A stretch of 64,000 nt of DNA, taken from CAYJBH01 sp964370605. Its GTDB lineage: Bacteria; Bacillota; Clostridia; Oscillospirales; Ruminococcaceae. A model generated the notes under the pieces. It ran no database searches, was not told the DNA's origin, and saw only the letters and a list, made by a program, of their open reading frames with translations. A program made the position numbers and the translations under genes. The stretch lies in the NCBI GenBank assembly GCA_964370605.1, contig CAYJJX010000002.1:62001-126000 (forward strand). Reading direction: 5' to 3'. Shown here in pieces: positions 43,913-53,053 of the stretch. The stretch's first letter is position 1, and every line of letters begins with the position of its first letter.

Positions 43913-45352
43913 TTATTGTGCCAGAACGTCTCCGGTTACGGTGAATGTCACCTCTTCGCCGGAATCACTGAATCCAAAGTATCCGACGTATCCGAATATT
44001 CCAAGCGAGGTCAGCGACTCAACATAGTCGGCTGCCTGCTGTTCCGTTTGTCCTGTGCAAGCGAAGTTATAAACCGTACCACTGTAAGCAACCGAGGTGA
44101 TTGTAACACCTTCCGGAGCCGCTGCAACACTTCTGTTTAGAAGCTCACGGTTGAATTCGCCTGTTTTCTCAATTTCGGCTGCAAGTGATGTGAGTGCCGA
44201 TTCGCTCTTGAGCTTTCCTACAAACTCTTCACGCAGTGTTCCAAACTCTTCAAGCAACATTAAGGTCTCGGGCGAGCTGAGCTCATCCTCTTTTTGTGAG
44301 ATCATGTTTTGCATCTGCATATCAAACGACATGATACCGAACACTACACCAATATTTATAAGTATCAACAAAAGCGCTACCAAAAGCGGAACATTTAGAC
44401 GTCTTGTAGGTGTAGATGCATCCTTTTTGGTGCGGTCGATGCTGTAAAAGTTAATGTCTTTCTTTCCGATTGACAGGAACGCACCGATTGTGTATACCGG
44501 AGCACAATTAGCAAAGTTCTTATTGCGTCCGGAAAGCATAGCACAAGGAACCCCTACCGTGTCGCTGACCAACTTGACCAGTTCATCACGGGCGCTTCTG
44601 CCATAAAGCAGAACCTGGCTGATTGCCTTACCCGGAAATTTGATTGATTGATAAGAATTCAACTTCTCGATATTTTGAACAAATACAGTTTCGGGGCTAC
44701 TCGAGCCACCAATATTGTCCAGAACATTAAGAGAGCTTGAAGCGCCGGTATCGATTGCCGCATTACGGGTAATCATATTGTCGGGCGGGTTCAGAAGATG
44801 TAGTGTAATACTCTTCTGGCTAAGCTTTGCAAGCGCTACCGTCTTATCCGGGAAGTAGCTATCGATAAAGCTTTCTGCCGCATGCTGTGAGGGCACAAGC
44901 GCTGTCGGAACTTTTCCGAGTTGTCTTAACATCTCGAAGCTATTGTCAACCAATTTTTTGGGCATTGCATATGAGACATATGTCTGCTTGTTGCCTTCTA
45001 GCTGTTGTCCGGTTGCAAAGTAATCGACATAGTAGTCGTCCGGCGAAATGTTTGCGTAAACCTGCGATTCAACCGCCATACGCTGTTGTTGGCGATTGCG
45101 CTCTTTGTGGAGTTGCAATACCGAGTAGATTGTCGGCAGGAAGGAAAATGACATTACTACCTTCTTTTCCGAAATCTTCACAAGGGGCCCACGAAGACAA
45201 TTTTCCAAAACCGGGAAGTTAACATCGCCGGCAGTAGAAAAAAGATCGGGTGGGGCGTTCAGCGTAACGCTGGATTCAACAGCAATGTTTTGCTTTGAAC
45301 CTTTTACTGACACAATCTCAATGTGTTCTCCTGAAACGTCTATACAGATCAA
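43913..45352 (-). CDS. PilM-PilN fusion protein
   Basis: In this 479-residue protein, residues 1 to about 310 form an actin-like PilM module: it begins ICIDVSGEHIEIVSVKG, and ALAKLSQKSITLHL and VLLYGRSARDELVKLV mark later lobes. A single transmembrane helix follows near residues 327-348 (LLVALLLILINIGVVFG). A coiled coil and a small C-terminal domain (APEGVTITSVAYSG, FACTGQTEQQAADYVESL) resemble PilN. In most pilus systems these are two proteins that bind each other, so the fusion locks a 1:1 ratio. The start is TTG, 7 bp after ATAGGAG. It lies between pilC and pilO. Confidence 0.82.
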   Translation of the reverse strand: MICIDVSGEHIEIVSVKGSKQNIAVESSVTLNAPPDLFSTAGDVNFPVLENCLRGPLVKISEKKVVMSFSFLPTIYSVLQLHKERNRQQQRMAVESQVYANISPDDYYVDYFATGQQLEGNKQTYVSYAMPKKLVDNSFEMLRQLGKVPTALVPSQHAAESFIDSYFPDKTVALAKLSQKSITLHLLNPPDNMITRNAAIDTGASSSLNVLDNIGGSSSPETVFVQNIEKLNSYQSIKFPGKAISQVLLYGRSARDELVKLVSDTVGVPCAMLSGRNKNFANCAPVYTIGAFLSIGKKDINFYSIDRTKKDASTPTRRLNVPLLVALLLILINIGVVFGIMSFDMQMQNMISQKEDELSSPETLMLLEEFGTLREEFVGKLKSESALTSLAAEIEKTGEFNRELLNRSVAAAPEGVTITSVAYSGTVYNFACTGQTEQQAADYVESLTSLGIFGYVGYFGFSDSGEEVTFTVTGDVLAQ

Positions 45353-45385
45353 AATATGCTCCTATCGTTACTATCGTTTTATTTA

Positions 45386-46588
45386 TTAAACTCCAATGGT
45401 ACTGTAACCGTTGTAGATCGGCACCATGACCGAGATGAGAATCGCGGCTATGATGATAGCCAAGAACACCAGAAGTACCGGTCCGAGAATTGCAAGAAGT
45501 GATTCGATCGCGGTGTCTGACTCTGCTTCAAAGTATTCAGCAGTCGTGTTGAGCATTCCATCCAGATCACCTGTCTCTTCACCGATGGCGATCATGTTGG
45601 GAAGCATCTTATCGAACAATTCAAGATCACCGACAGCTGTGGATAAAGCGATACCGGAACCGACCGATGTTGAAGCATTCTCAAGTTTTTCCTCAAGATA
45701 GAGGTTTCCAATAACATTACTGGAAAGTCGCAAGGTTTCGAGAAGCGGCAAACCCGATGCATAGAGCATGGACAGTGTCGAGCTGAATCGAGCGGAATAG
45801 ATCATACCTATCAGTTTGCCGACCATCGGAATCTTCACCTTTATCTCGTCCGTGACCCTTTTGACTGCTCTGACTCTAAATAGTGATATTGCAAGTAAGT
45901 AGACGATAACCATAAAGAAGATAATCACTACCCAGAATTCTGTTACAAAATCAGAAAATGCAATCATAAATTGAGTAAGCGGCGGAATTTCCATCCCATC
46001 AAACATTACAAAAAGGTCGGGTAATACAAAACCAAACAGCGCGATGACAACAAGGAACGAAACAAATCCTAGCAATTTCGGATATGCGGAAGCACTTTTC
46101 ACCTTGCGTTGCATCTTTTGCTGTTTATCATAATAGGTACCCATGCGTAGGAAAATCCCTTCGATGTTACCACTTTCTTCACCACTCTCTACCATGTGGC
46201 ACATTAGCGTCGGAAACGCTCGCCCTTCTGCAAACATTGCTTGCGAAAGCGGAAGACCGCCACGCACCGCCTCGTAGATACTACGATAAAGGGCTGAGTA
46301 TCTCCTGTTGCCCGACGATTCGATAAGAACGTCAAGACTATTGGTGATACTCATACCCGCGCCAATCATTGTTCCCATCTTTTTGCAGAACATTATCAGC
46401 TCTTTGTTGTTAAGTTTGGCAATTGTTTTAACAGTTTCCTGTGGCGTGCTCTGCTCATCATAATTGATGCAGGTCAAACCGCGGTCATCAATCGAACGAA
46501 AAAATTCGCTACGATTTGCCGCTTCCAGTACACCTTTTACAACTCCTCCCTCGGCGTTGCGAGCTACATAGGAATAGTATTGCAACAT
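45386..46588 (-). CDS. pilC: Inner-membrane platform protein PilC (GspF family)
   Basis: The 400-residue protein has two T2SSF domains: LNNKELIMFCKKMGTMIGAGMSITNSLDVL in the first and ARFSSTLSMLYASGLPLLETLRLSS in the second. Membrane segments fall near residues 172, 220 and 375. Conserved MVESGEESGNIEGIF and AIGEETGDLDGML are typical. It anchors PilB/PilT rotation to pilin insertion. The start at 46588 (MLQYYSYVARNAEG) follows AAGGGGG and the promoter at 46662-46690. An in-frame extension to 46645 lies within the leader and is rejected. It is the first gene of the pilus cluster. Confidence 0.93.
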   Translation of the reverse strand: MLQYYSYVARNAEGGVVKGVLEAANRSEFFRSIDDRGLTCINYDEQSTPQETVKTIAKLNNKELIMFCKKMGTMIGAGMSITNSLDVLIESSGNRRYSALYRSIYEAVRGGLPLSQAMFAEGRAFPTLMCHMVESGEESGNIEGIFLRMGTYYDKQQKMQRKVKSASAYPKLLGFVSFLVVIALFGFVLPDLFVMFDGMEIPPLTQFMIAFSDFVTEFWVVIIFFMVIVYLLAISLFRVRAVKRVTDEIKVKIPMVGKLIGMIYSARFSSTLSMLYASGLPLLETLRLSSNVIGNLYLEEKLENASTSVGSGIALSTAVGDLELFDKMLPNMIAIGEETGDLDGMLNTTAEYFEAESDTAIESLLAILGPVLLVFLAIIIAAILISVMVPIYNGYSTIGV

Positions 46589-46661
46589 CAACCCCCTTTT
46601 TGTAAAACGTACATTATATTGTTGTCTGTTTGCGCTCAAACGCAAAAATACACTATGAGTT

Positions 46662-46690
46662 ATTATAGCACTTTTATATCATCAATGCAA
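46662..46690 (-). promoter_or_regulatory. Promoter of the pilus assembly operon
   Basis: On the minus strand, TTGCAT and a perfect TATAAT are separated by 17 bp. The leader of about 67 bases contains a small hairpin (TTTGCG/CGCAAA at 46629-46646). No cyclic-di-GMP riboswitch sequence was recognised in it. Confidence 0.6.
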
Positions 46691-46779
46691 TACATTTTTC
46701 AAATTCTTGTCAAAAGATTTTCGAACATATTTTGCATTGTGGTGACTGTGCATTTTTTTTCGTCAATTTTGCCGTGTTT

Positions 46780-49700
46780 TTATGTATTTTGCCCTCCTTC
46801 GACATACAATTCGGTGAACTCATCTATCGGCATCGGCCTCGCAAAATAGAAGCCTTGTCCTTTTGTGCAACGCATTTCTTTGAGTGCAAGATGCTGCTCC
46901 TGTCGTTCGATTCCCTCTGCGACAGAAATCAACCCATCAAAACTCAAACATAAATTAAGCGCCACGCGGGTAAGCAACTTAGACTTATCGTCGGTGGTAA
47001 GCTCACTTGTGAGGGAACGATCTATCTTGATCTCGTCAAAGTCAGAATACTTAAGCGTGGTTAAATTTGAACAACCGCTACCAAAATCGTCCAGCGAAAG
47101 ACCAAAGCCTTCTTTTGAAAAGCGGTTCGTTATCTGCGACATTTTCTTCTCAGAAACTCCGCTGATTGTCTCGGTAATTTCTATTATGAGCCGTGACTTT
47201 TTAATACCGTAACGCTCGCAAATTTCCGACAGCTTCTCTACTATACCTTTTTCGATTATAGTGACTCTTGAACAGTTGACCGAGATGTTTATGCCCTTGT
47301 CTATGCCGCTGTCTTTCCAAAACTTTATTGTCTTGCATATCGTCTCAAAAACGTAGAGATCGATTTTTGTGATCATGCCTTCTTTTTCATAAAACGGTAT
47401 GAACGAATCAGGGGGTTGCAGCATGCCGTCGGCACCGATTCGCCGAATTAGCGCCTCAGCGCCTGTCACCATGCTACTCTCAATATCCACTTGTGGTTGC
47501 AGATAGACAACAAATTTGCTATCCTCGATTTCAATTTCGAGGTTCCGAGCCAAAATGTCGCTATAACGATTTCCGGATAATATACCGGTAAGTGTCGGTA
47601 TGTCAGAGTAGTTTTTGTTCCATGTGTAGCCTATGTTTACCTCAAAGTCCTCCTGTGAAACCATAGCGCGCAGAACACTGATGTCATTCTCAAACATCTC
47701 TTCATCTTTGTCTTTGTTTAGAATCACAAATTCATCGCCACCAACACGGTAAACATTGTCACCAAACACCTGTCTGATAATCTGCGCAAGACGAATTATG
47801 ACCTTGTCGCCAAACTCGGTTCCACTGACCTCATTTATCGACCTTAGATCATCCACATCAACATATGCAACACCTAAAGAGGATAGCGGAGAGGTGTTGA
47901 TCTCATAAAGCGCTTTCCCATAGCTGTGACGATTTTTTATACCGGTGAGTGTATCATAATAGCTAAGCCTACTAAGATCTTCAAGTAGCTGTGTAACATC
48001 CAAAAAGTTGGCAATAAAACGCGATACCGACAGCAATAGATCTGTTTGTTTCATATTGAGCGCAGGATTATCAACGCCCAAAAATCCGGTTAACTCACCT
48101 TGAGAATCTCGAAGCGGCGCGGTGACAAGCGATGTTATACCCTGAGCTGCAAGCAGCTCGTACTCGGGATCATCTTTTGTCACATCTTCACCTAGTGCGT
48201 TAATGAAGAACACGCCCAGTTCATCAAACTTATCGTACCAGGTTTGCAGTGTGTCTCTTTCAACATTTTGAAGCACTTCAATCTGAGGAGTAACACCCTC
48301 GGCACACCACTCGTAGGTGTTGTTGATATATAGTCCGGTATCGTTAAACTCAAATATATAGCAACGATCTGCCTGATAGTAATTGGCAATGATTGCAAGC
48401 AGACGATCGATAGACACCTGTGGCTCTTCGCCTGAATGCAATGTATTAATACAGTTGATAAAAAGTCGTTCCTCTTCCAACATTTCTTTGAGCTCTTTTT
48501 CAAGCGTATTCAGCTGTGTTATATCGGTAGCGACCTCGAGGCGAACCAGCTTGCCGCCCATCGGCACAAGCTTATCTTTCAAAAGGTACAGCTTATTGAA
48601 ATTCGGATTGAAAAATGTCCACTCATAAAAACTATCAACCGACAATCTGTCGTTGGTGCAAAAATCGCAAGGTGCAGATTTACCTTGCAAAATCTCATAA
48701 CACATTTTACCCTTCCACTGTGAAGTTTCAGGATTTCCAAGCACCTCTAAAACAGCCTTGTTGACATGGAGCAATTCGTACGTATCGATATCCGACACAT
48801 AGACAAGATCGTTGGTATAGTCAGATAGATACGCCGACACCCTGTTATATTCGGTTAATACACCGAGCTCGTCCTGAAGGTGCCGACTCTGAAAGATAAT
48901 AGATATGATTTTTGAGATATAAATCAGGCTGTTGATTTCCTTCTCGCTCCACACCCTTTTTGAGGTGCAGTCGTCTAATCCGAGAAAAAACGGAACGTAA
49001 TCGCTTTTTTTAATCTGCGCATGGATAAAAGACTTGATTCCCTGATTCGCCATGACGTCATACGCCTCTGAAACCCCAAACATAGAGCTGAGGTCGTTTG
49101 TGTATATAATACCTTGATCGGAGGCATCTTTGAACAGCGGTTCAAAAAGCTCCGCCGGAACCTGTTGAAGATTGTCAATTTCGGTGCTTATACCGTCATT
49201 AACCCATTCATAAGTGTTGTCATATGTCGCACCTTCATCAAACGACTCAAAAATATAACAACGGTCTGTGTTATATTTTTGAGCAATAATCCCCAGCACG
49301 GCATTAACCGAGACATCATCGGCATTGCGCTCATATAGCAGATCAAACACGGCAGAAATTAGGTCGTAATCAAAAAACCCGCCTGCAATTCGATTTGCGT
49401 TCTCCACCTTGGTGCGATCACTCATAGTGCCATCTATCAAGTTGTCACTATAGAAAACGAACTGATTTTTCCCAAGCATCTTTGCTTGATAAAGCGCCTT
49501 GTCGGCCGATTGATACAGCGAGTTGAAATCGGTTCCTCCATCAGGATACAGTGCAATACCTACACTGCCCGAAATATTATATTCACGATCGGCCCCGGCA
49601 TAACGGCGCTTGAAGGCTTCCATTATTTTGGTTGCTTTACTTTCCAATAATTCGACGTCGCTCGTATTTTCCACAAACACAATGAACTCATCGCCACCTA

Positions 49701-50778
49701 TTCGCGCCACTATATCCTGCGATCGAAAAGAGACTTTGAGCTTATGCGATACCTCTTTGAGAACCTCGTCACCGAAAAAGTGTCCAAAGTTATCGTTTAT
49801 AGATTTAAAATTGTCGATATCGACTATGAAGAGCGCATGTGTAACGTCGCTGCCATCTTGCAATTTAGTCGCAATAAGTTCTTCTGCCGTAACTTTATTA
49901 TAACACTCTGTCAAAAGGTCGATCTTGGAGCGTTCTTCCAATATTTTTTGTTCATGTACATCGACGCCTTTACCCACAACAAATATCGGCTTATCGTTCT
50001 CGTCGTCCATCGTTTTGTAGATAAGCTGATAGTATCTGAACGCTCCGTCTTTTTGTTTGTAGCGTATATCGTACGGTTTAGACACACCGCTTTTTATATT
50101 TTCAATAAACTCTAAAAACAGTTCGGTGTCTTCATAATGCACAAGTCCACGCTCCAGTGACGATCCGAGTGGCACGCTTGCGGTATATTTTTGACCGAAT
50201 ATCTCTACGATGCTTCCGTAATACTGAATAATCGAGGTTCTCAAATCAACGGAAAAGAACCACTCGTTTGAAAGGTTGGACACCATGTTGAGCAGAGTCT
50301 TGTCCGACACCTTATTCAAAAAGTAGTTTTCGTGCTGTTTGTCGCTATCGTCACCCATGAAGTCACTTCTCAAATCCCGCGCAAAACCGACCACGGCCAA
50401 CGTTTCATTTGAAAGTTCTATACGATTAAGTGTGATCTCGCATGGTATTTCATCGCCATCCAGATTGCAGTGCAACCAGTAAAATTTTGACGTGCCTTTT
50501 TTGAAAGCTTCTTTGATAAAATGACGGCTTTGTAAGCTGCTCATTTTACCGTCCGGTTGATACTTCGGTGATAGATCAAAAAAGCTATCCAAATACTGTG
50601 CCTGATCCTCAAGATCAAACAGCTCGACCGCCCACCTATTGCAAAAAACTATGTTGCAATTCTCGTCAAAGAGATTTACGGTAAGTGGAGTAACGTCAAT
50701 AATTGACTGAAACCTAACAACAAAATCCTCGTCGCACGAAAAGGACTCCGGTAGATTCTCCCTTACATTGTTATTCAT
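46780..50778 (-). CDS. Multidomain PAS/GAF/GGDEF/GAF/GGDEF/EAL cyclic-di-GMP enzyme
   Basis: The 1,332-residue protein shows no transmembrane segment. In order: two PAS-like domains (about 25-280), a GGDEF domain with intact ARIGGDEF near residue 359, a GAF-like domain (about 465-625), a PAS domain with cysteines (about 650-760), a second similar GAF-like domain (about 770-930), a second intact GGDEF (YRVGGDEF near 1013), and a C-terminal EAL domain. The EAL domain has GAEALIRR near 1108, LDDFGSG and VAEGIERQEQ. All catalytic motifs look intact, so both synthesis and hydrolysis of cyclic di-GMP are possible. It lies 191 bp upstream of pilC in the same direction, with no clear terminator between. 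Confidence 0.9.
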   Translation of the reverse strand: MNNNVRENLPESFSCDEDFVVRFQSIIDVTPLTVNLFDENCNIVFCNRWAVELFDLEDQAQYLDSFFDLSPKYQPDGKMSSLQSRHFIKEAFKKGTSKFYWLHCNLDGDEIPCEITLNRIELSNETLAVVGFARDLRSDFMGDDSDKQHENYFLNKVSDKTLLNMVSNLSNEWFFSVDLRTSIIQYYGSIVEIFGQKYTASVPLGSSLERGLVHYEDTELFLEFIENIKSGVSKPYDIRYKQKDGAFRYYQLIYKTMDDENDKPIFVVGKGVDVHEQKILEERSKIDLLTECYNKVTAEELIATKLQDGSDVTHALFIVDIDNFKSINDNFGHFFGDEVLKEVSHKLKVSFRSQDIVARIGGDEFIVFVENTSDVELLESKATKIMEAFKRRYAGADREYNISGSVGIALYPDGGTDFNSLYQSADKALYQAKMLGKNQFVFYSDNLIDGTMSDRTKVENANRIAGGFFDYDLISAVFDLLYERNADDVSVNAVLGIIAQKYNTDRCYIFESFDEGATYDNTYEWVNDGISTEIDNLQQVPAELFEPLFKDASDQGIIYTNDLSSMFGVSEAYDVMANQGIKSFIHAQIKKSDYVPFFLGLDDCTSKRVWSEKEINSLIYISKIISIIFQSRHLQDELGVLTEYNRVSAYLSDYTNDLVYVSDIDTYELLHVNKAVLEVLGNPETSQWKGKMCYEILQGKSAPCDFCTNDRLSVDSFYEWTFFNPNFNKLYLLKDKLVPMGGKLVRLEVATDITQLNTLEKELKEMLEEERLFINCINTLHSGEEPQVSIDRLLAIIANYYQADRCYIFEFNDTGLYINNTYEWCAEGVTPQIEVLQNVERDTLQTWYDKFDELGVFFINALGEDVTKDDPEYELLAAQGITSLVTAPLRDSQGELTGFLGVDNPALNMKQTDLLLSVSRFIANFLDVTQLLEDLSRLSYYDTLTGIKNRHSYGKALYEINTSPLSSLGVAYVDVDDLRSINEVSGTEFGDKVIIRLAQIIRQVFGDNVYRVGGDEFVILNKDKDEEMFENDISVLRAMVSQEDFEVNIGYTWNKNYSDIPTLTGILSGNRYSDILARNLEIEIEDSKFVVYLQPQVDIESSMVTGAEALIRRIGADGMLQPPDSFIPFYEKEGMITKIDLYVFETICKTIKFWKDSGIDKGINISVNCSRVTIIEKGIVEKLSEICERYGIKKSRLIIEITETISGVSEKKMSQITNRFSKEGFGLSLDDFGSGCSNLTTLKYSDFDEIKIDRSLTSELTTDDKSKLLTRVALNLCLSFDGLISVAEGIERQEQHLALKEMRCTKGQGFYFARPMPIDEFTELYVEGGQNT

Positions 50779-50801
50779 ATGCTGCCCCCCTATTTAGAGT
50801 T

Positions 50802-50830
50802 ATTATATAACATAGCGCTATTTTTTACAA
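50802..50830 (-). promoter_or_regulatory. Promoter of the GGDEF/EAL gene
   Basis: On the minus strand, TTGTAA and a perfect TATAAT are separated by 17 bp, followed by a strong GGGGGG ribosome site before the ATG at 50778. The rest of the divergent gap (to 50960) shows no other feature. Confidence 0.55.
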
Positions 50831-50960
50831 CGAATTTCAAAATAAATGTTTATTGTGACAAAAAAATATTGAAAACAATGATAATAAACAACAACATCAC
50901 AAAATAGATAAACACGCTATATTTCAAATCAGTTTTGCCAAGAAATTTCATGTTGCAACA

Positions 50961-50989
50961 TTGACACAAATTATATATAATAATAAGAT
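50961..50989 (+). promoter_or_regulatory. Promoter of the etfB-etfA-LDH operon
   Basis: A perfect TTGACA is followed by a 17-bp spacer and TAAGAT, 38 bp upstream of etfB. The leader carries AGGAAGGAA. Confidence 0.6.
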
Positions 50990-51026
50990 AGCCTACGCCT
51001 AACAACATCAGGAAGGAATTATTGGA

Positions 51027-51815
51027 ATGAACTATCTTGTCTGTGTAAAACAGGTTCCCGGCACAAGCAATGTGGAGATTGACGAAGCAACGGGAGTGCT
51101 CAAACGTTCCACTGCTTCGGCAAAACTTAATCCCTTCGACCTTTTCGGACTCGAGACAGCCTTCAAACTTCGTGAGCAATACGGCGGCAATGTTCATGTT
51201 CTATCTATGGGACCGCCTCAGGCGATCGACATTTTGAAGGAAACCATCTGTATGGGAGCCGACAAAGCGACCTTGTTATCAGATCGTAAATTTGCAGGAG
51301 CCGATGTGCTGGCGACCAGCTACGCATTGTCGCAAAGAATAATGTCGTCCGATATATCATATGACATAATAATATGCGGCAAGCAAACTACCGACGGCGA
51401 CACCGCTCAGGTAGGCCCCGAAATAGCCGAAATGCTTGGTTTGCCTCATGCTTCCAACGTTCAGGAGGCTCGGCTTTCAAATGATCTCTTGCAGGTGTCT
51501 CTTAACCTCGATCACTGTGAGCAAATACAAACCATGGAGTTGCCATGTCTTATCACAATTGAAAAAGATGTAAACACTCCTCGTCTGCCCTCCTACAAAC
51601 GAAAAAAGGAGGTTTCGGACGACGAGATTCTTGTCGTGTCACTCGACGACCTGCCGGACACCGACGAAAAGCATTATGGGCTTTCCGGCTCTCCGACACA
51701 GGTAGAGCGGATATTCCCGCCCGATAAAAAAGCTTCAAAACAATTGTTCGAAGGAACTTCTGATCGGCTTGCCGATGAGATAGTTCGACTGTTGGTCGAT
51801 AAGAAATTTGTATAA
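51027..51815 (+). CDS. etfB: Electron transfer flavoprotein beta subunit
   Basis: The 262-residue protein begins MNYLVCVKQVPGTSNVEID. It has LNPFDLFGLETAFKLRE and the ETF-beta signature region around IIICGKQTTDGDTAQVGPEIAEMLGLPHA, which is nucleotide/FAD-related. In bifurcating Etfs, EtfB holds the FAD that splits electrons from NADH. The context (a ferredoxin-containing EtfA and a GlcD/LctD-type flavoprotein) points to the LctBCD-type complex of Acetobacterium, in which it corresponds to LctB. GGAAGGAA precedes the ATG. etfA begins 25 bp downstream. Confidence 0.92.
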   Translation: MNYLVCVKQVPGTSNVEIDEATGVLKRSTASAKLNPFDLFGLETAFKLREQYGGNVHVLSMGPPQAIDILKETICMGADKATLLSDRKFAGADVLATSYALSQRIMSSDISYDIIICGKQTTDGDTAQVGPEIAEMLGLPHASNVQEARLSNDLLQVSLNLDHCEQIQTMELPCLITIEKDVNTPRLPSYKRKKEVSDDEILVVSLDDLPDTDEKHYGLSGSPTQVERIFPPDKKASKQLFEGTSDRLADEIVRLLVDKKFV

Positions 51816-51840
51816 ACATCAATTTTGAGGAGAAAAGCCA

Positions 51841-53052
51841 ATGGCATACCTTCAGATAAATCATGCTGCCGTAGATGCACAGAAAGCGGCAGAACTAACT
51901 AAACTATGTCCTTTTGAAGCCTTTCGATTTGTCGACGATCGGCTCTGTGTCACCGCAGCATGTAAAATGTGCGGCCTATGTGTCAAAAAAGGGCCGACCG
52001 GCGCGGTTGAAATGATCGAAGAAAAACGACGCACCGATCTCGATAAATCGCTTTGGAGCGGAATAGCTGTATATGTAGAGCAGGACGGTGAAATGATTCA
52101 TCCTGTTACTTTCGAGCTCATCGGGAAGGCATGTTCCCTTGCACTGCAAACCGGACAGCCTGTATATGCGCTTTTCGTCGGTCATGAAATCAAGGACAGT
52201 GCGGCGGAACTTTTGCACTATGGCGTCGACGAGGTGTTTGTCTATGATCACGAGCACCTTTCCGAGTTCAATCTTCTTTCATTTGCCAATATCTTCTCTC
52301 ATTTCATAGAGCATAAAAAACCTTCTGCGGTACTGGTCGGCGCTACCAATGTCGGACGCTCCCTTGCACCAAGGGTTGCGGCAAGGTTCAAGACAGGCCT
52401 CACCGCCGACTGCACCGTACTGGATATAAAACAAAACACCGATCTAATTCAGATCCGACCCGCATTCGGTGGAAATATTATGGCGCAGATCATCACTCCT
52501 GATCACCGTCCCCAATTTTGTACCGTACGCTACAAGGTTTTTTCTGCACCGATGCGCTCCGACACACAAAGCGGCTGTGTCAAAAACATTGAAGTAACCG
52601 ACAACATGATAGATCTTCGCATAAAAGTGCAAGAAACCCACCCAAAAAGCAAAGACATTGATATCTCAGACGCCGAGATCATCGTGGCGGTCGGTAGGGG
52701 TGTGAAGAGCAAATCCGACCTCGCTACAATCGAACAGCTCGCCGACAGTATCGGTGCGGTGATGGCATGTACAAGGCCGTTGATAGAAAATGGATGGTTT
52801 GATGCAAAACGACAGATTGGTCTGAGCGGAAGAACTGTCAAACCTAAACTTCTGATAGCGATCGGTATTTCAGGCGCTGTACAATTCACGGCGGGAATGA
52901 AAGAATCTGAATGCATTATCGCAATCAACACAGATAAACTCGCCCCAATATTCGATGTTGCGAGTTTTGGTTATGTCGGAAATTGGTATGAAATTCTGCC
53001 TCGGGTAACGACCGAAATAAAAACTATTCAATCGGAAAGGAACCATAGCTAA
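51841..53052 (+). CDS. etfA: Electron transfer flavoprotein alpha subunit with N-terminal 4Fe-4S site
   Basis: This is a 403-residue protein. The first ~70 residues are a shortened ferredoxin-like domain: one Cys in KLCPFEAF plus CKMCGLC give four ligands for a single 4Fe-4S cluster; the usual second CP cysteine is replaced by Gly (KKGPTGA). The EtfA core follows, with the FAD-binding C-terminus (VAVGRGVKSKSDL, TRPLIENGWF, IGLSGRTVKPKL, IGISGAVQFTAGM, INTDKLAPIFDVA). It corresponds to LctC-type subunits. It hands electrons between EtfB and the dehydrogenase. AGGAG precedes the ATG. Confidence 0.92.
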   Translation: MAYLQINHAAVDAQKAAELTKLCPFEAFRFVDDRLCVTAACKMCGLCVKKGPTGAVEMIEEKRRTDLDKSLWSGIAVYVEQDGEMIHPVTFELIGKACSLALQTGQPVYALFVGHEIKDSAAELLHYGVDEVFVYDHEHLSEFNLLSFANIFSHFIEHKKPSAVLVGATNVGRSLAPRVAARFKTGLTADCTVLDIKQNTDLIQIRPAFGGNIMAQIITPDHRPQFCTVRYKVFSAPMRSDTQSGCVKNIEVTDNMIDLRIKVQETHPKSKDIDISDAEIIVAVGRGVKSKSDLATIEQLADSIGAVMACTRPLIENGWFDAKRQIGLSGRTVKPKLLIAIGISGAVQFTAGMKESECIIAINTDKLAPIFDVASFGYVGNWYEILPRVTTEIKTIQSERNHS

Positions 53053-53053
53053 A

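Noticed and set aside
46589..46661. Cyclic-di-GMP riboswitch in the pilus leader
   Set aside because: The leader is short and lacks the conserved GEMM-type blocks; only a small hairpin is present. The pilin leader at 40210-40258 also lacks them.
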